This document shows, one piece after another, positions 18,113-27,940 of a DNA stretch of 64,000 bases (positions are counted from its first letter, which is position 1; each line of letters begins with the position of its first letter). The DNA is taken from assembly GCF_003590795.1 (NCBI RefSeq), contig NZ_QYUL01000002.1, positions 124,001 through 188,000 on the forward strand, written 5' to 3'. This stretch comes from Azospirillum cavernae. GTDB lineage: Bacteria; Pseudomonadota; Alphaproteobacteria; Azospirillales; Azospirillaceae. A model generated the notes under the pieces. It searched no databases and had not been told where the DNA came from. It was given only the letters and a program-made list of their open reading frames with translations. Both the position numbers and the translations under genes were made by a program.

Positions 18113-20832
18113 TGGCCAAGCCTTTCCAGGATGGCGGGCACATGGACCTGATCGGCCTTGTAATTGCCGGTCAGCGCGTACATCACCAGATTGACACCGA
18201 AACGATAGGCTATTTCCCGCTGTCGTTCGCCTCCCGGAACGACGGCGAACAGCGGCTGCCCGTTGCGGTTGACCGCCCAGGCGGAGGCCCAATCATTGCC
18301 GCCGATCACCACCGGCGACACGCCGTCGTTGCCCCTCCCCTCGCGCGCCTCGATCCACAGCTCGCTCCCGGTCGAGCGTCCTGGAAAATCTTGCAGAAGA
18401 TAGAAGGACTTGCGCAACACATGGTCGGGTGGGACCGGGGCCAAGGGCGGGATCTCCAGCCCATCGACCAGCCGTTGCAGCGCGCGCGCGCCACCGCCGG
18501 GGGCTTGATCGCGGGTGTCGAACAGGATGGCCCCGCCGCCGTGCAGATACTCGTTCACCCGCGCCCGCGCCGGGTCGGACAGGTTTCGTTGCTTGTCCGA
18601 AACAGGCCAGTAAAGCAGAGGGTAAAAGGCCAGCTCGTCTCGTTCGGGATCGACGCCGACCACGCCCATGGTCTCCACGGCGGTGCGCAGGTTCAAGACC
18701 GCCGCCAACCCTTCCAGCCCGGCGCGCGCGGTGTCGTCCACCGCGCCGTCGCCGGTTTGCACATAGGCCAGATGGGTTTCCGCCGTCACCTTCACCGCCT
18801 GTTCGGCGTCGAACGCGCGCGCGGCCTCCGGCGCCAGCAGAAGCAACGCCAGAGCCAACCCGGCAAGCGCCCCGCCCCGCCGCCGCAGCGCCGCCGGAAT
18901 GAGCAGGCCGCGCAAAGCCAACGCGATCAACAGATCGACGGTCAACAGGACCAAAGCCGCCGCCAGCAGAGCCGGTTTCAACGCCACCTCGCCATGCCCG
19001 CCATAGCCGGATCGGGTGACGCCGCCGGGCAAAGCGCCGAGCGGCTCCAGCGCGCCGACGGCGGGCGACAGGTTCAGCGCCCGGCGCGACTCCTCGCTTC
19101 CATAAAAACCGGGCGGATGGCGCGGGCCGACCACATCGACACCAGCGGCGTTGCCGGGGATCGGAAAGGCGGTGGCGGTCGGCGGAACCAACCGCCCGGT
19201 TCCGTCCAAAAGCTCAACCGGATCCAAGGCGGCGCTGCTGGTCCCGGCGCCACTCACGCCGCCGCTGAGCGCGATGACGCGGCGCAGCATGTCCACAAAC
19301 AGGCCGGACAGCGGCAGGTTGGACCAATCCGGGCTGGCCGTGGTGTGAACCAGCACCAGCCAACCGTCGCCGCGCCGTTCGGACGTGACCAACGGCGTGC
19401 CGTCGGCCAACCGCGCCCAGGTGCGATCCGCCAAATCCAACGCTGGTTCGGCCAAAACCTGCCGATTGACCTGCACGTCGGCGGGAATGCTCAACCCCTC
19501 GAACGGCGATTTTGGCGGAAAGGGTTGGAGTTTGGCCGGTTCCGACCAGGACAGCGCCCCGCCCAGCGCGCGGTCGCCCACCCGCAGCCGCACCGGAATC
19601 AGCGAGTCGGCGTGCTGGGCCAAACGCGGCCCGGCGAAGCGCAGCAGAACGCCGCCCTTGCGGACCCAGCCGTCAATCGCCTGCGCCTCGCTGCCGTTGA
19701 GCGCGCCGATGTCCGACAGGATCAGCACGGCAAGGTCGCGTTTCAGCAACTCCAGCGTGCCGCCGCGCCGCACCTCGGTGTAGGGCGACAGCGCGCGGTC
19801 GAGGTAATGCAAATCCGACAGCAGCGGTTGGCTTTCTCCCTCGGGCCGACCGGACACCAGCCCGACCGGGCGCCGCCGCCAACGCTCGTCCAACAGCACC
19901 GTGGCCCCCGCCGTCGTGTCGCCCTCGATCCGCAGGCTGGCCGCGTCGTTGCGCAACTCGGCGGGCAGGTCGAGGCGCACCTCGCGCACCCGCTGCCCCG
20001 GCTCGAACGCCACGGTTTCGCGGCTCAGCAAGCGCCCGTCGGCGGCGACGAGGCGCAGCGTGACCGGCTCGGGCCGGGCGAAATCGGCGCGGATGACGCG
20101 CGCGACCAGGGCCGCGCCCTCCGTCGCTGGCGGCAGCAGCAGATGCGGCGGCTTGTCGGCGGAATCGTCCAGGATCTCCGCCGATCCCAGCCGTTGCAGC
20201 CCCTCGGCCAAGGCGCGGGCGGAACGGTCGCCCAGCCCGTCGCTCAGCCACACGGCGTGGGCCGATCCCTGGATGGTCCCCTGCGCGGCGAGCGCGCGGA
20301 CGGCGGCGAGAGTCGCCGCGCGGTCGGTCGGCCAGGGCAACGGCTCCAACGCTTGGGCCAGACGGCGGGCCTCGCCTGCGGGCAGCAGCAGGGCGGGCGG
20401 GCGGACTTCGCCGCCGGGCGGCGGCGCGGTGGGCAGCAGGACAACCGGGCGGGCTTGACGCTCGGCCTGGGCGATCACGCTGTCCATCGCCTGTTTGCGG
20501 CTGGGCCAATCGCGACCCGACGCCCAGCCATTGTCCACGATCAGCAGCAGCGGCCCGCCGCCGGGCAGCGCCGCGCGCGGGTTGAGCAGCGGCCCCGACA
20601 GCGCCAGAATCACCAGCGCCGTCAGAACCAACCGCAGCAGCAACAGCCACCAGGGCGTGCGGGCGGGGGTTTCTTCCGGGGCGATCAGGTCGCGCAGCAG
20701 GGCGATGGCGGGAAAACGCACCCGCCGCGCCGCTGGCGGGGTGACGCGCAGCAGCCACCACAGCACCGGCAAAGCGGCCAGGGCGGTCAAGACCCACGGG
20801 GTGGCGAAGGCGATCGGTCCAAGACCCAGCAT
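18109..20832 (-). CDS. BatA-like N-terminal / DUF4159 membrane protein
   Basis: This 907-residue protein starts with an aerotolerance BatA-like membrane module: a hydrophobic segment at about 10-27 (TPWVLTALAALPVLWWLL), then PARRVRFPAIALLR and a second helix near 60-80. A long Pro/Ala-rich middle part follows, then a membrane segment at about 630 and a C-terminal DUF4159 domain (AYVQTGDGAVDD, LYWPVSDKQRNLS, GGAILFDTRDQ). DUF4159 has a glutamine-amidotransferase-like fold of unknown activity. Its stop overlaps the start of the next gene, so the products are probably made in matched amounts. Confidence 0.82.
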   Translation of the reverse strand: MLGLGPIAFATPWVLTALAALPVLWWLLRVTPPAARRVRFPAIALLRDLIAPEETPARTPWWLLLLRLVLTALVILALSGPLLNPRAALPGGGPLLLIVDNGWASGRDWPSRKQAMDSVIAQAERQARPVVLLPTAPPPGGEVRPPALLLPAGEARRLAQALEPLPWPTDRAATLAAVRALAAQGTIQGSAHAVWLSDGLGDRSARALAEGLQRLGSAEILDDSADKPPHLLLPPATEGAALVARVIRADFARPEPVTLRLVAADGRLLSRETVAFEPGQRVREVRLDLPAELRNDAASLRIEGDTTAGATVLLDERWRRRPVGLVSGRPEGESQPLLSDLHYLDRALSPYTEVRRGGTLELLKRDLAVLILSDIGALNGSEAQAIDGWVRKGGVLLRFAGPRLAQHADSLIPVRLRVGDRALGGALSWSEPAKLQPFPPKSPFEGLSIPADVQVNRQVLAEPALDLADRTWARLADGTPLVTSERRGDGWLVLVHTTASPDWSNLPLSGLFVDMLRRVIALSGGVSGAGTSSAALDPVELLDGTGRLVPPTATAFPIPGNAAGVDVVGPRHPPGFYGSEESRRALNLSPAVGALEPLGALPGGVTRSGYGGHGEVALKPALLAAALVLLTVDLLIALALRGLLIPAALRRRGGALAGLALALLLLAPEAARAFDAEQAVKVTAETHLAYVQTGDGAVDDTARAGLEGLAAVLNLRTAVETMGVVGVDPERDELAFYPLLYWPVSDKQRNLSDPARARVNEYLHGGGAILFDTRDQAPGGGARALQRLVDGLEIPPLAPVPPDHVLRKSFYLLQDFPGRSTGSELWIEAREGRGNDGVSPVVIGGNDWASAWAVNRNGQPLFAVVPGGERQREIAYRFGVNLVMYALTGNYKADQVHVPAILERLGQ

Positions 20833-20882
20833 CGGCGCGTCTTACCGGGGTGAAGGGGAAAGGGGGGAAAGGCGGGCCATCA

Positions 20883-21800
20883 TCACACCGCCTCCCGCGC
20901 CAAGGCGCCCCACAGGCCAAGCAGCGCGGTTTGCGGCGGCCGGTCGGTGCGGTGGGCGGCAAAGCTCCAGCCGGTCCCGCGCGCCAGGGCGGCCAGCCCG
21001 TCGCGTTGGGCTTGCAGGCGTTCACGATAGGCGGTTCGGATGGCGTCGACGCGCGGAATCAGCAAACCGCGCTCGCCCTCCAACCCTTCAAAGGCGACGC
21101 GTCCGTCATAGGGCAGACTTTCTTCCGCCGGATCGAGCACCTGCACCAGATGGCCGCGCAGGCCCCGCCCGCTCAACCCGGCGACGACGGCGTTGATCTC
21201 GGCCAGCGGGGCGAGCAAATCGCCAATCAGCACGATCTGCGCGTGGCGCGGCAACGGCTCCACCGACGGCAACGGATTTGGATCATGGGCGGTGTGCGGA
21301 TCGGTCAACAGGCGGGCCAAACGGTCCACCGCCATCTTGCCATGGTCGGGCCGGACGCCGGAGTTCAGCAGCGCCACCCGCTCCCCCCCGCGCGCCAGCA
21401 GCACGGCGGCGGCCAGCAGCAGCAAATCGGCGCGCTCGCGCTTGGTCGGCAGCTCCGGGCCTGAGCGGAAATCCATCGAGGCCGAGCGGTCGCGCCACAG
21501 CCAGACGCTTTGCGCCGCCTCCCATTCGTTTTCGCGGACATAGACCGGCTGGGTTTTCGCCGATTGCCGCCAGTCGATCATCGACGGCGCGTCGCCCGTC
21601 TGATAGCGGCGGAATTGCCAGAAGGTCTCACCCAAGCCAACCCGGCGGCGGCCATGGACGCCAGGCGCGACGGTCGCCGCCACCCGCTCCGCCGCGACCA
21701 GCAGGGGCGGCAGGGTGGCGGCCAACGCCTCGGCCCGGTGGCGGGCGCGCAAGGGGGAGGTCGGCGGCGCGTTCGGGGCAGTGGCGGGGCTGGGCGGCAT
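20883..21800 (-). CDS. DUF58 domain protein (VWA-like partner of MoxR)
   Basis: This 305-residue protein carries the DUF58 signature (GRRRVGLGETFWQFRRYQ and DAPSMIDWRQSAKT), followed by a von Willebrand A-like segment with WRDRSASMDF, a metal-ion adhesion-like motif. DUF58 proteins are the standard partner of MoxR AAA+ ATPases and presumably act as substrate adaptors. It lies 37 bp downstream of moxR and 50 bp upstream of the BatA/DUF4159 gene, all on the minus strand, forming an apparent operon. No membrane helix is evident. Confidence 0.88.
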   Translation of the reverse strand: MPPSPATAPNAPPTSPLRARHRAEALAATLPPLLVAAERVAATVAPGVHGRRRVGLGETFWQFRRYQTGDAPSMIDWRQSAKTQPVYVRENEWEAAQSVWLWRDRSASMDFRSGPELPTKRERADLLLLAAAVLLARGGERVALLNSGVRPDHGKMAVDRLARLLTDPHTAHDPNPLPSVEPLPRHAQIVLIGDLLAPLAEINAVVAGLSGRGLRGHLVQVLDPAEESLPYDGRVAFEGLEGERGLLIPRVDAIRTAYRERLQAQRDGLAALARGTGWSFAAHRTDRPPQTALLGLWGALAREAV

Positions 21801-21837
21801 CGACGCTCCCGTGGGTTTGTCCGGCGCTGGGCTAAGG

Positions 21838-22884
21838 TTACGCCAACGGCGCGCACAGGCGGTCGATGACGTCGTCCAGCGTCACCCCGTCGGCGCGCGC
21901 GGCGAAGTTCAGGGCCATCCGGTGCTTCAAAATCGGTTTGGCGAGCGCCAGCACGTCGTCCAGCGACGGAGCCAGCCGCCCGTCCAACACGGCGCGGGCG
22001 CGGGCGGCCAGCATCAACGCTTGGCTGGCGCGCGGTCCCGGTCCCCAGGCGACGTGACGTTGCACCTCGACCAGATCGGTGCTGTCCGGGCGGCCCCGGC
22101 GCACAAGGTCGAGAATGCCGTCCACCACCCCCTCGCCAACCGGCAGGCGGCGAACCAGCCGTTGCGCCGCCAGCAGATCGGCGGCGGACAGAACGGCTTG
22201 CGCGCGGACGTCGCTGGCGTTGGTGGTGGCGATCATCATCCGGCGTTCGGCGTCGCGGTCGGGGTAATCGACGTCGATCTGCATCAGGAAGCGATCAAGC
22301 TGCGCCTCGGGCAACGGATAGGTGCCCTCCTGCTCCAACGGGTTCTGCGTCGCCAGGACGTGGAAGGGTTGCGGCAGCGGGTGGTACTGGCCCGCCACCG
22401 ACACCCGATGCTCCTGCATCGCCTGCAACAGCGCCGATTGGGTGCGCGGGCTGGCGCGGTTGATTTCGTCGGCCATCAGCAATTGGCTGAACACCGGGCC
22501 GGGCAGAAAGCGGAAGGACCGGCGACCGCTCTCGCCCTCCTCCAGCACCTCCGACCCCAGAATGTCGGCGGGCATCAGGTCGGGCGTGCATTGGATGCGT
22601 TTTTCCCCCAGCCCCAGCACGGCGCCCAGCGTTTCGACCAGCCGGGTTTTCGCCAGACCGGGGACGCCGATCAGCAGCACATGACCGCCCGCCAGCAGAG
22701 TCACCAGGGTGCGGTCCACCACCTCTTGCTGGCCGAAGATGACGCGGCCAATCCCCTCGCGCACCTCGGCCAGCCGTCCGCCCAGCCATTCGATTTCAGC
22801 CATCAGCCGACGCGGATCCTCCGCCGTCGCCGGGGGCTGTCCTTGCAGGATGTCCGATGCGTTCAACGTCTGGCGCTCCCTCAA
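21838..22884 (-). CDS. MoxR-family AAA+ ATPase
   Basis: This 348-residue protein has the MoxR Walker A GVPGLAKT (about residues 73-80), Walker B LLMADEINR and the sensor region LATQNPLEQEGTYPLPEAQLDRF typical of the family. MoxR ATPases are chaperone-like and act with VWA/DUF58 proteins. It is the first gene of the four-gene minus-strand cluster ending near 16016 and is divergent from the DUF1285-Nudix-CCA genes, so a two-way promoter should lie in 22885-23006. Confidence 0.92.
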   Translation of the reverse strand: MRERQTLNASDILQGQPPATAEDPRRLMAEIEWLGGRLAEVREGIGRVIFGQQEVVDRTLVTLLAGGHVLLIGVPGLAKTRLVETLGAVLGLGEKRIQCTPDLMPADILGSEVLEEGESGRRSFRFLPGPVFSQLLMADEINRASPRTQSALLQAMQEHRVSVAGQYHPLPQPFHVLATQNPLEQEGTYPLPEAQLDRFLMQIDVDYPDRDAERRMMIATTNASDVRAQAVLSAADLLAAQRLVRRLPVGEGVVDGILDLVRRGRPDSTDLVEVQRHVAWGPGPRASQALMLAARARAVLDGRLAPSLDDVLALAKPILKHRMALNFAARADGVTLDDVIDRLCAPLA

Positions 22885-23006
22885 TCAGGATCGGGCTGGC
22901 GGCGGCGGGGCGGGATGCCCAACTCTGGTGAATCAACTCTAGTGGACCTAGAGGCCGAGTGTGGCGAAAATACGCAGAAGAACGACGCAAAAACCGGATG
23001 GCCTGC

Positions 23007-23591
23007 ATGAAAGTCGGTGACGAGATGGCGAATGACAAGCGCCCCCCGCGTCGGGCCGCGTTGACGCCGCCGGTCGGCGCCCCGCCCCTGCCCGCCCGCC
23101 TGCCAGGCGAGGAGGCCTACGACATACGCATTGCGCGTGACGGAACATGGTTCCACAATGGCGATCCGATCCGCCGGATCGAGCTGGCGAAGCTGTTCTC
23201 CACCATTTTGCAGCGGGATGAGGCGGGCGATTTCTGGCTGATGACGCCGGTCGAGCATGGCCGCATCATCGTCGAGGATTCGCCCTTCGTCGCCGTGGAA
23301 ATGGCGGTGTCGGGCAGCGGTCCAGAGCAAATTCTGTCCTTTCGCACCAACCTGGACCAGTGGGTCGAGGCTGGACCCGATCACCCGATCCGGGTCGTCG
23401 ACCACCCTGAAACCGGGGAGCCGACGCCCTACATAGAGATCAAGAGCCGGTTGGACGCGCGCATTCTGCGGCCTGTGTTCTACGAGATGGTGGAGCGCAG
23501 CGACATCCGCGTCCGCGACGACGGCGAGTCCGAGGTGGGTCTATGGAGCAACAGGGTTTTCTTCGCGCTGGGCAGACTGCCGGGCGCGTGA
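23007..23591 (+). CDS. DUF1285 family protein
   Basis: This roughly 194-residue protein shows the DUF1285 core (DGTWFHNGDPI, LFSTILQRDEAGDFWL, TPVERGRI-like TPVEHGRIIV). The function of the family is unknown. The start is uncertain: ATG 23007 is chosen, but GTG 22959 and ATG 23025 are in frame. Its 3' end overlaps the Nudix gene, and the order DUF1285-Nudix-CCA is a recurrent alphaproteobacterial block, divergent from moxR. Confidence 0.8.
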   Translation: MKVGDEMANDKRPPRRAALTPPVGAPPLPARLPGEEAYDIRIARDGTWFHNGDPIRRIELAKLFSTILQRDEAGDFWLMTPVEHGRIIVEDSPFVAVEMAVSGSGPEQILSFRTNLDQWVEAGPDHPIRVVDHPETGEPTPYIEIKSRLDARILRPVFYEMVERSDIRVRDDGESEVGLWSNRVFFALGRLPGA

Positions 23592-24217
23592 CGTTGGAGG
23601 ATGTGCGCCGCCGCTTCGCCGGGCCGGGCGACGACGCCGCGCGGGCCTTTGGCGTGCGCGGCGATCATGACCTGAACCCGGACTTCGCCCCGCTCGCCTC
23701 GACCGTTCTGCGCGACGCCGCCGTGCTGGTGCCGCTGGTGGACCGGGGCGACGAGGTGACGGTGATCTTCACCCAGCGCACCGCGACCCTAAGCGCGCAC
23801 GCGGGCCAGATCAGCTTCCCCGGCGGTCGGCTGGAGCCGGAGGATTCCTCGGTGGAGGACGCCGCCCTGCGCGAAACCGCCGAGGAAATCGGGCTGTCTC
23901 GCGACCGGATCGCGATCATCGGTCGGCTCGACACCTATGTGACGCGCACCGGCTTTCGGGTGACGCCGGTCGTCGGCGTGGTGACTCCCCCCTTCGAGCT
24001 GTTCCCCGACCCGACCGAAGTCGCCGAGGTGTTCGAGGTGCCGTTGTCGGTCTTCCTCGACCCTGAACACCCCAAGCGCCACAGCCGCGAGTTCCTGGGC
24101 AAAGACCGCTTTTTCTACGCCTTCCCCTATGAGCAGCGCTACATCTGGGGGGCGACCGCCGGGATGCTGGTCAATCTGCGCGACGTGCTGGGGGCTGTGT
24201 TCGAGCCGACGGGATAA
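23543..24217 (+). CDS. Nudix hydrolase, CoA pyrophosphatase type
   Basis: The 224-residue protein has a complete Nudix box (GGRLEPED...RETAEEIGL), the metal-binding site for diphosphate hydrolysis, and the upstream LSAHAGQISFPGG pattern of CoA pyrophosphatases (NudL-like). These cut CoA or acyl-CoA to phosphopantetheine and 3',5'-ADP. The ATG at 23543 overlaps DUF1285 by 49 bp and has GAGGTG upstream; an in-frame GTG at 23588 overlapping the DUF1285 stop is the alternative. The substrate is inferred from family pattern. Confidence 0.88.
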   Translation: MEQQGFLRAGQTAGRVTLEDVRRRFAGPGDDAARAFGVRGDHDLNPDFAPLASTVLRDAAVLVPLVDRGDEVTVIFTQRTATLSAHAGQISFPGGRLEPEDSSVEDAALRETAEEIGLSRDRIAIIGRLDTYVTRTGFRVTPVVGVVTPPFELFPDPTEVAEVFEVPLSVFLDPEHPKRHSREFLGKDRFFYAFPYEQRYIWGATAGMLVNLRDVLGAVFEPTG

Positions 24218-24260
24218 GCGCGCTTGCCCACATGGACTTCTGTTGGTTTGGCGACGCTTT

Positions 24261-24369
24261 GCCCCCTCCCCATCCCTCCCCCGCGTTGCGGGAGAGGGGG
24301 CTGGAGCTTTGTCGGGGGTCAGCGGAGTTCCCTCTCCCGCGTGAGCGGGGGAGGGCTAGGGAGGGGGCC
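24261..24369. repeat. Pair of inverted GC-rich palindromic repeats (REP-like)
   Basis: Two copies of one roughly 40-nt element face each other: 24261-24300 (GCCCCCTCCC...CGGGAGAGGG) and 24330-24369, whose reverse complement reads GGCCCCCTCCC...CGGGAGAGGG. Each contains its own small CCCGC/GCGGG dyad, so the pair can fold into a large cruciform. It fills the gap between the Nudix and CCA genes and resembles the dispersed CCCTCTCCC palindromes of many GC-rich proteobacteria. Confidence 0.75.
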
Positions 24370-24426
24370 AGCGCAAACGAGGCCGCCCCATTGCCGAAGC
24401 GATGGAACTCCGCGTAACGTCCCGCC

Positions 24427-25668
24427 ATGACCGCCGCCGCCCGCCTTGCGCCCCAACCCTGGATGACCGCGCCCGAAAGCCGGGCGGTGTTCGCTGCGCT
24501 CGCCGCCGGGGGAGCCGACGCGCGCTTTGTCGGCGGCTGCGTGCGCGACGCGTGGTTGGGACGAGCGGTGAAGGACATCGACATCGCCACCCACGCCCCG
24601 CCCGAACGGGTGATGGAGCTGTTGACCGCCGCCGGTCTGCGCGCCATCCCGACCGGCATCGCCCATGGCACGGTGACGGCGCTGTCCGGCGGCAAGCCCT
24701 ATGAAATCACCACCCTGCGCCGCGACGTCGAAAGCTTTGGCCGTCACGCCCGCGTCGCCTTCACCGACGATTGGGTGGAGGACGCCGCCCGGCGCGATCT
24801 GACGATGAACGCGCTGAGCTGCACCGCCGATGGGCTGATCCACGATCCCTTTGGCGGTTTGGCCGATCTGGCGGCGGGACGGGTGCGCTTCGTCGGCGAC
24901 GCCGTGCGCCGCGTGACGGAGGACGTGTTGCGGCTGCTGCGCTTCTTCCGTTTCTACGCCCATTACGGGCGCGGCGCCCCGGACGCCGAGGCGCTGGCCG
25001 CCTGCGTGGCGCTGGCCCCCCGCCTGCCGACCCTGTCGGGGGAGCGGGTGCGCGGCGAGTTGTTCCGCCTGCTGACCGCGCCCAACGCGGCGCCGGTCTG
25101 GCGGCTGATGATCGACCAAGGGGTGATGGTCCATCTGCTGCCCACGGCGACCGACACCGCCCGCTTGGACCGTCTGGCCCGGCTGGAGCGTGACGCGGAC
25201 GTTCCGCCCGACCCGACCCGCCGTCTGGCCGCCGTGCTGGTCGGCGACCGCGCCGCCGCCTTGCGGGTGGCGGAAACGCTGCGCCTGTCGAACGTCGAGC
25301 GCGACCGGCTGACGGCCTTGAGCGAACCGCCAATGGCGCTGTCGGCGACCGATGACCGGACGACGCTGCGCCAAGCGCTCTACCGCATCGGCGACGCGGC
25401 GCTTTACCGGGATCTTGTTCTGCTGGCGGCGGCGGATGCGCCCGGCCCGCTCGACCTCGCCGCTTTGCGCGCCGCTCTGGCGGTGGCCGAGGATTTGCCG
25501 AGCCTGCGCCTGCCCATCGCGGGCCGCGATTTGCTGGCCTTGGGGGTGGAGCGCGGCCCGGCGCTGGGGGCGCTGCTGAAACGGATTGAGGCGTGGTGGA
25601 TCGCCGGGGATTTCCAGGCGGATCGCGCCGCCTGCCTGGAAGCGGCGCGGGGGCTTATGGGCGCCTGA
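24427..25668 (+). CDS. cca: CCA tRNA nucleotidyltransferase
   Basis: This 413-residue class II nucleotidyltransferase adds or repairs the CCA end of tRNAs. Seen are the nucleotide-binding start FVGGCVRDAWLG (about residues 34-45), the catalytic DxD in KDIDIAT, the RRDLTMNAL motif, and the neck motif RVTEDVLRLLRFFRF. It follows the REP-like pair and ends three bases before the convergent hemF stop. A poly(A) polymerase activity cannot be excluded from sequence alone, but the size and neighbours favour the CCA enzyme. Confidence 0.92.
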   Translation: MTAAARLAPQPWMTAPESRAVFAALAAGGADARFVGGCVRDAWLGRAVKDIDIATHAPPERVMELLTAAGLRAIPTGIAHGTVTALSGGKPYEITTLRRDVESFGRHARVAFTDDWVEDAARRDLTMNALSCTADGLIHDPFGGLADLAAGRVRFVGDAVRRVTEDVLRLLRFFRFYAHYGRGAPDAEALAACVALAPRLPTLSGERVRGELFRLLTAPNAAPVWRLMIDQGVMVHLLPTATDTARLDRLARLERDADVPPDPTRRLAAVLVGDRAAALRVAETLRLSNVERDRLTALSEPPMALSATDDRTTLRQALYRIGDAALYRDLVLLAAADAPGPLDLAALRAALAVAEDLPSLRLPIAGRDLLALGVERGPALGALLKRIEAWWIAGDFQADRAACLEAARGLMGA

Positions 25669-25671
25669 CCC

Positions 25672-26574
25672 TTACGGCCATTTCACCTCCGGCGGCAGGC
25701 TCATCAGGATGGCTTCGGTGTTGCCGCCGGTCTTCAAGCCAAAGGTGGTGCCCCGGTCATAGAGCAGGTTGAATTCGACGTAGCGGCCCCGGCGCACCAA
25801 CTGGTGTTCGCGCTGTTCCGGCGTCCAGGGGCGGTTCATGTGGCGGCGGACCAGCGCGGCGTAGCTGTCGAAAAAGGCCCCGCCGACGTCCTGGGTGAAG
25901 GCGAAATCCGCCTCCCAATCGCCCGAATCGAGGCCGTCGAAGAAAATGCCGCCGACGCCGCGCGTCTCGTTGCGGTGCGGCAGGAAGAAGTAGCGGTCGC
26001 ACCATTCCTTGTATTTCGGGTAATAGCCCGAGTCGTGGCGGTCGCAGGCCCCTTTCAGCCCGGCGTGGAAATCCGCCGTGTCCTGATCGTCGGCGACCAT
26101 CGGCGTCAGGTCGGCGCCGCCGCCGAACCAGCCCTTGGTCGTCACCAGATGGCGGGTGTTCATGTGGGTGGCCGGGACCAGGGGCGAGCGCATGTGCGCC
26201 ACCAGACTGATGCCCGCCGCCCAGAATTCGCCAGTTTCCGCCGCGCCGGGGATGGTGGCGCGGAATTCCGGGCTGAAGACGCCGTGCACGACGGAGATGT
26301 TGACGCCGACCTTCTCGAACACCCGGCCCTTCATCACCGCCATCGTGCCGCCGCCGCCCTCCCCGCCCGCATGGTCGGGGCGGGTCCAGCTTTTCCGCTC
26401 GAACCGGCCCGGCGGAAGATCGGCGTGCGTGCCGGTCAACTCGTCCTCCAGCGCCTCGAACCCGGCGCAAATGCGGTCGCGCAGGCTGGCGAACCAGGCG
26501 ACGGCGCGGGCCTTGCGGGCTTCAACGAGGGCGGAATCGGGCGCGACGGAGTCGGTTGGGGCGGCGGCGGTCAT
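25672..26574 (-). CDS. hemF: Aerobic (oxygen-dependent) coproporphyrinogen III oxidase HemF
   Basis: This 300-residue protein converts coproporphyrinogen III to protoporphyrinogen IX using O2 in haem synthesis. Diagnostic stretches are [16 protein letters not shown], the [10 protein letters not shown] motif and the C-terminal [14 protein letters not shown] block. Length is normal for HemF. Its ATG overlaps the trmL stop by four bases, so the two genes are translationally coupled. An aerobic or microaerobic lifestyle fits the neighbouring bc1 complex. Confidence 0.96.
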   Translation of the reverse strand: MTAAAPTDSVAPDSALVEARKARAVAWFASLRDRICAGFEALEDELTGTHADLPPGRFERKSWTRPDHAGGEGGGGTMAVMKGRVFEKVGVNISVVHGVFSPEFRATIPGAAETGEFWAAGISLVAHMRSPLVPATHMNTRHLVTTKGWFGGGADLTPMVADDQDTADFHAGLKGACDRHDSGYYPKYKEWCDRYFFLPHRNETRGVGGIFFDGLDSGDWEADFAFTQDVGGAFFDSYAALVRRHMNRPWTPEQREHQLVRRGRYVEFNLLYDRGTTFGLKTGGNTEAILMSLPPEVKWP

Positions 26575-27068
26575 GGCGTGCTCGTGGCTGCGGCGTGGGC
26601 GGCGAGATTGGCTGCGGCGACATCGGGTGAGGCGGTTTGCCGCAGCGCCTCACCCAACACCATCGCCGCGCTGATCGCAACGTTCAAGGAGCGGGCGGGC
26701 GGGCAAAGCGGAATGACCAGACGGGCGTCGGCGGCGTCGTGAACCGCGTCCGGCACCCCGGCGCTTTCCCGCCCCACGAGAATGCGGTCGTCGGGGGCAA
26801 AGGCGAAGGATGTGTAGGGCTGGGCCGCGCGCGTGGTCAGCAGCACCAGACGCCCGGCCTGCGGACTGGCGGCGTAGGCTTCCCAAGAGCTGTGGCGGAT
26901 CCAGGTTAGATGGTCGAGGTAATCCATCCCGGCCCGACGCAGCCGCCGGTCGTCCAAAACGAATCCGCAGGGTTCGATGAGGTCGAGCGGCAGCCCCAAC
27001 CCCGCCGCCAGCCGCATCAGCGTGCCAGTGTTCTGCGGAATGTCGGGTTCAAACAGGACGAGTCGCAT
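26571..27068 (-). CDS. trmL: tRNA (cytidine(34)-2'-O)-methyltransferase TrmL
   Basis: This 165-residue SPOUT-class enzyme methylates the wobble ribose of certain leucine tRNAs. It opens with the TrmL pattern [18 protein letters not shown] and has the knot motifs [11 protein letters not shown] and [19 protein letters not shown]. Length is typical of the short family without extra domains. It is upstream of and overlapping hemF, and divergent from petA across a 276-bp gap. Confidence 0.93.
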   Translation of the reverse strand: MRLVLFEPDIPQNTGTLMRLAAGLGLPLDLIEPCGFVLDDRRLRRAGMDYLDHLTWIRHSSWEAYAASPQAGRLVLLTTRAAQPYTSFAFAPDDRILVGRESAGVPDAVHDAADARLVIPLCPPARSLNVAISAAMVLGEALRQTASPDVAAANLAAHAAATSTP

Positions 27069-27344
27069 GGGGAATCCTATGGAAAACGCTTTGTTATGTT
27101 CACAAACTAATGTTGCGATGCAGCGCGCGACACCATGTCCGGCGACAAAGCCTTTTCAAGTGGGCGTCGCGACGGTATACCGCAACCCCGAAACACCAGA
27201 GTCATAGGCTCTGGGACGACGCGGCATGCCCACAAGGTTCATCCACCCGGCGGACAAGCCCGTCAAGTCGTGCTACAGAACGGTCCATCGGTCGTCCGGC
27301 GTGGATTTGCGCACGTCGGGCATGCCTTGAGGAGAAACAGGCTT

Positions 27345-27911
27345 ATGGCTCAGACCACGCATCCGCCCGGGACGGGTGGCCACGCGGCCTCCGGCGACGG
27401 TTCCACCCGCCGCGACTTTCTGTACCTTGCCACCGGCGCGGTTGGCGTTGTCGGAGCCGCTTCGGCGGCATGGCCCTTCATCAGCAGCATGAACCCGGCC
27501 GCCGACACCCTGGCGCTGGCGTCCATCGACGTTGATCTCGCCCCGGTCGCCGAAGGCCAGGCCATCACCGTGACCTGGCGCGGCAAGCCGGTGTTCGTCC
27601 GTCACCGCAACGCCAAGGAAATCGAGGAGGCCAAGACGGTCAATCTCGGCGACCTGCGCGACCCGGCGTCCGACGAATCCCGCGTGAAGAAGCCGGAATG
27701 GCTGATCGTCGTCGGCATCTGCACGCATCTGGGCTGCGTCCCGCTGGGGCAGAAAGTCACCGACCCGCGCGGCGACTTCGATGGCTGGTTCTGCCCTTGC
27801 CACGGTTCGCACTACGACACCGCTGGGCGCATCCGCAAGGGTCCGGCCCCCGCCAACCTCGTCCTTCCGCCGTACGCTTTCACGAGCGATACCAAGATCC
27901 GGCTCGGTTGA
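27345..27911 (+). CDS. petA: Ubiquinol-cytochrome c reductase iron-sulfur (Rieske) subunit
   Basis: This 188-residue subunit carries the Rieske [2Fe-2S] centre of the bc1 complex, taking electrons from ubiquinol. A twin-arginine type anchor is visible ([13 protein letters not shown] from residue 22), followed by one membrane helix. Cluster boxes are C126-T-H128-LG-C131 and C150-P-C152-H153-GS. The start ATG 27345 follows GAGGAG nine bases upstream; longer in-frame starts lack such a site and the family N-terminus begins here. It is the first gene of petABC; petB follows after 29 bp. Confidence 0.96.
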   Translation: MAQTTHPPGTGGHAASGDGSTRRDFLYLATGAVGVVGAASAAWPFISSMNPAADTLALASIDVDLAPVAEGQAITVTWRGKPVFVRHRNAKEIEEAKTVNLGDLRDPASDESRVKKPEWLIVVGICTHLGCVPLGQKVTDPRGDFDGWFCPCHGSHYDTAGRIRKGPAPANLVLPPYAFTSDTKIRLG

Positions 27912-27940
27912 GCGGCACCAAGGTTCTGGAGACCCCGAGA

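Noticed and set aside
15899-20853. Plus-strand frames of 750 and 913 residues
   Set aside because: They are antisense to the BatA/DUF4159 and membrane-protein genes, rich in Arg/Gln/His, without recognisable domains.
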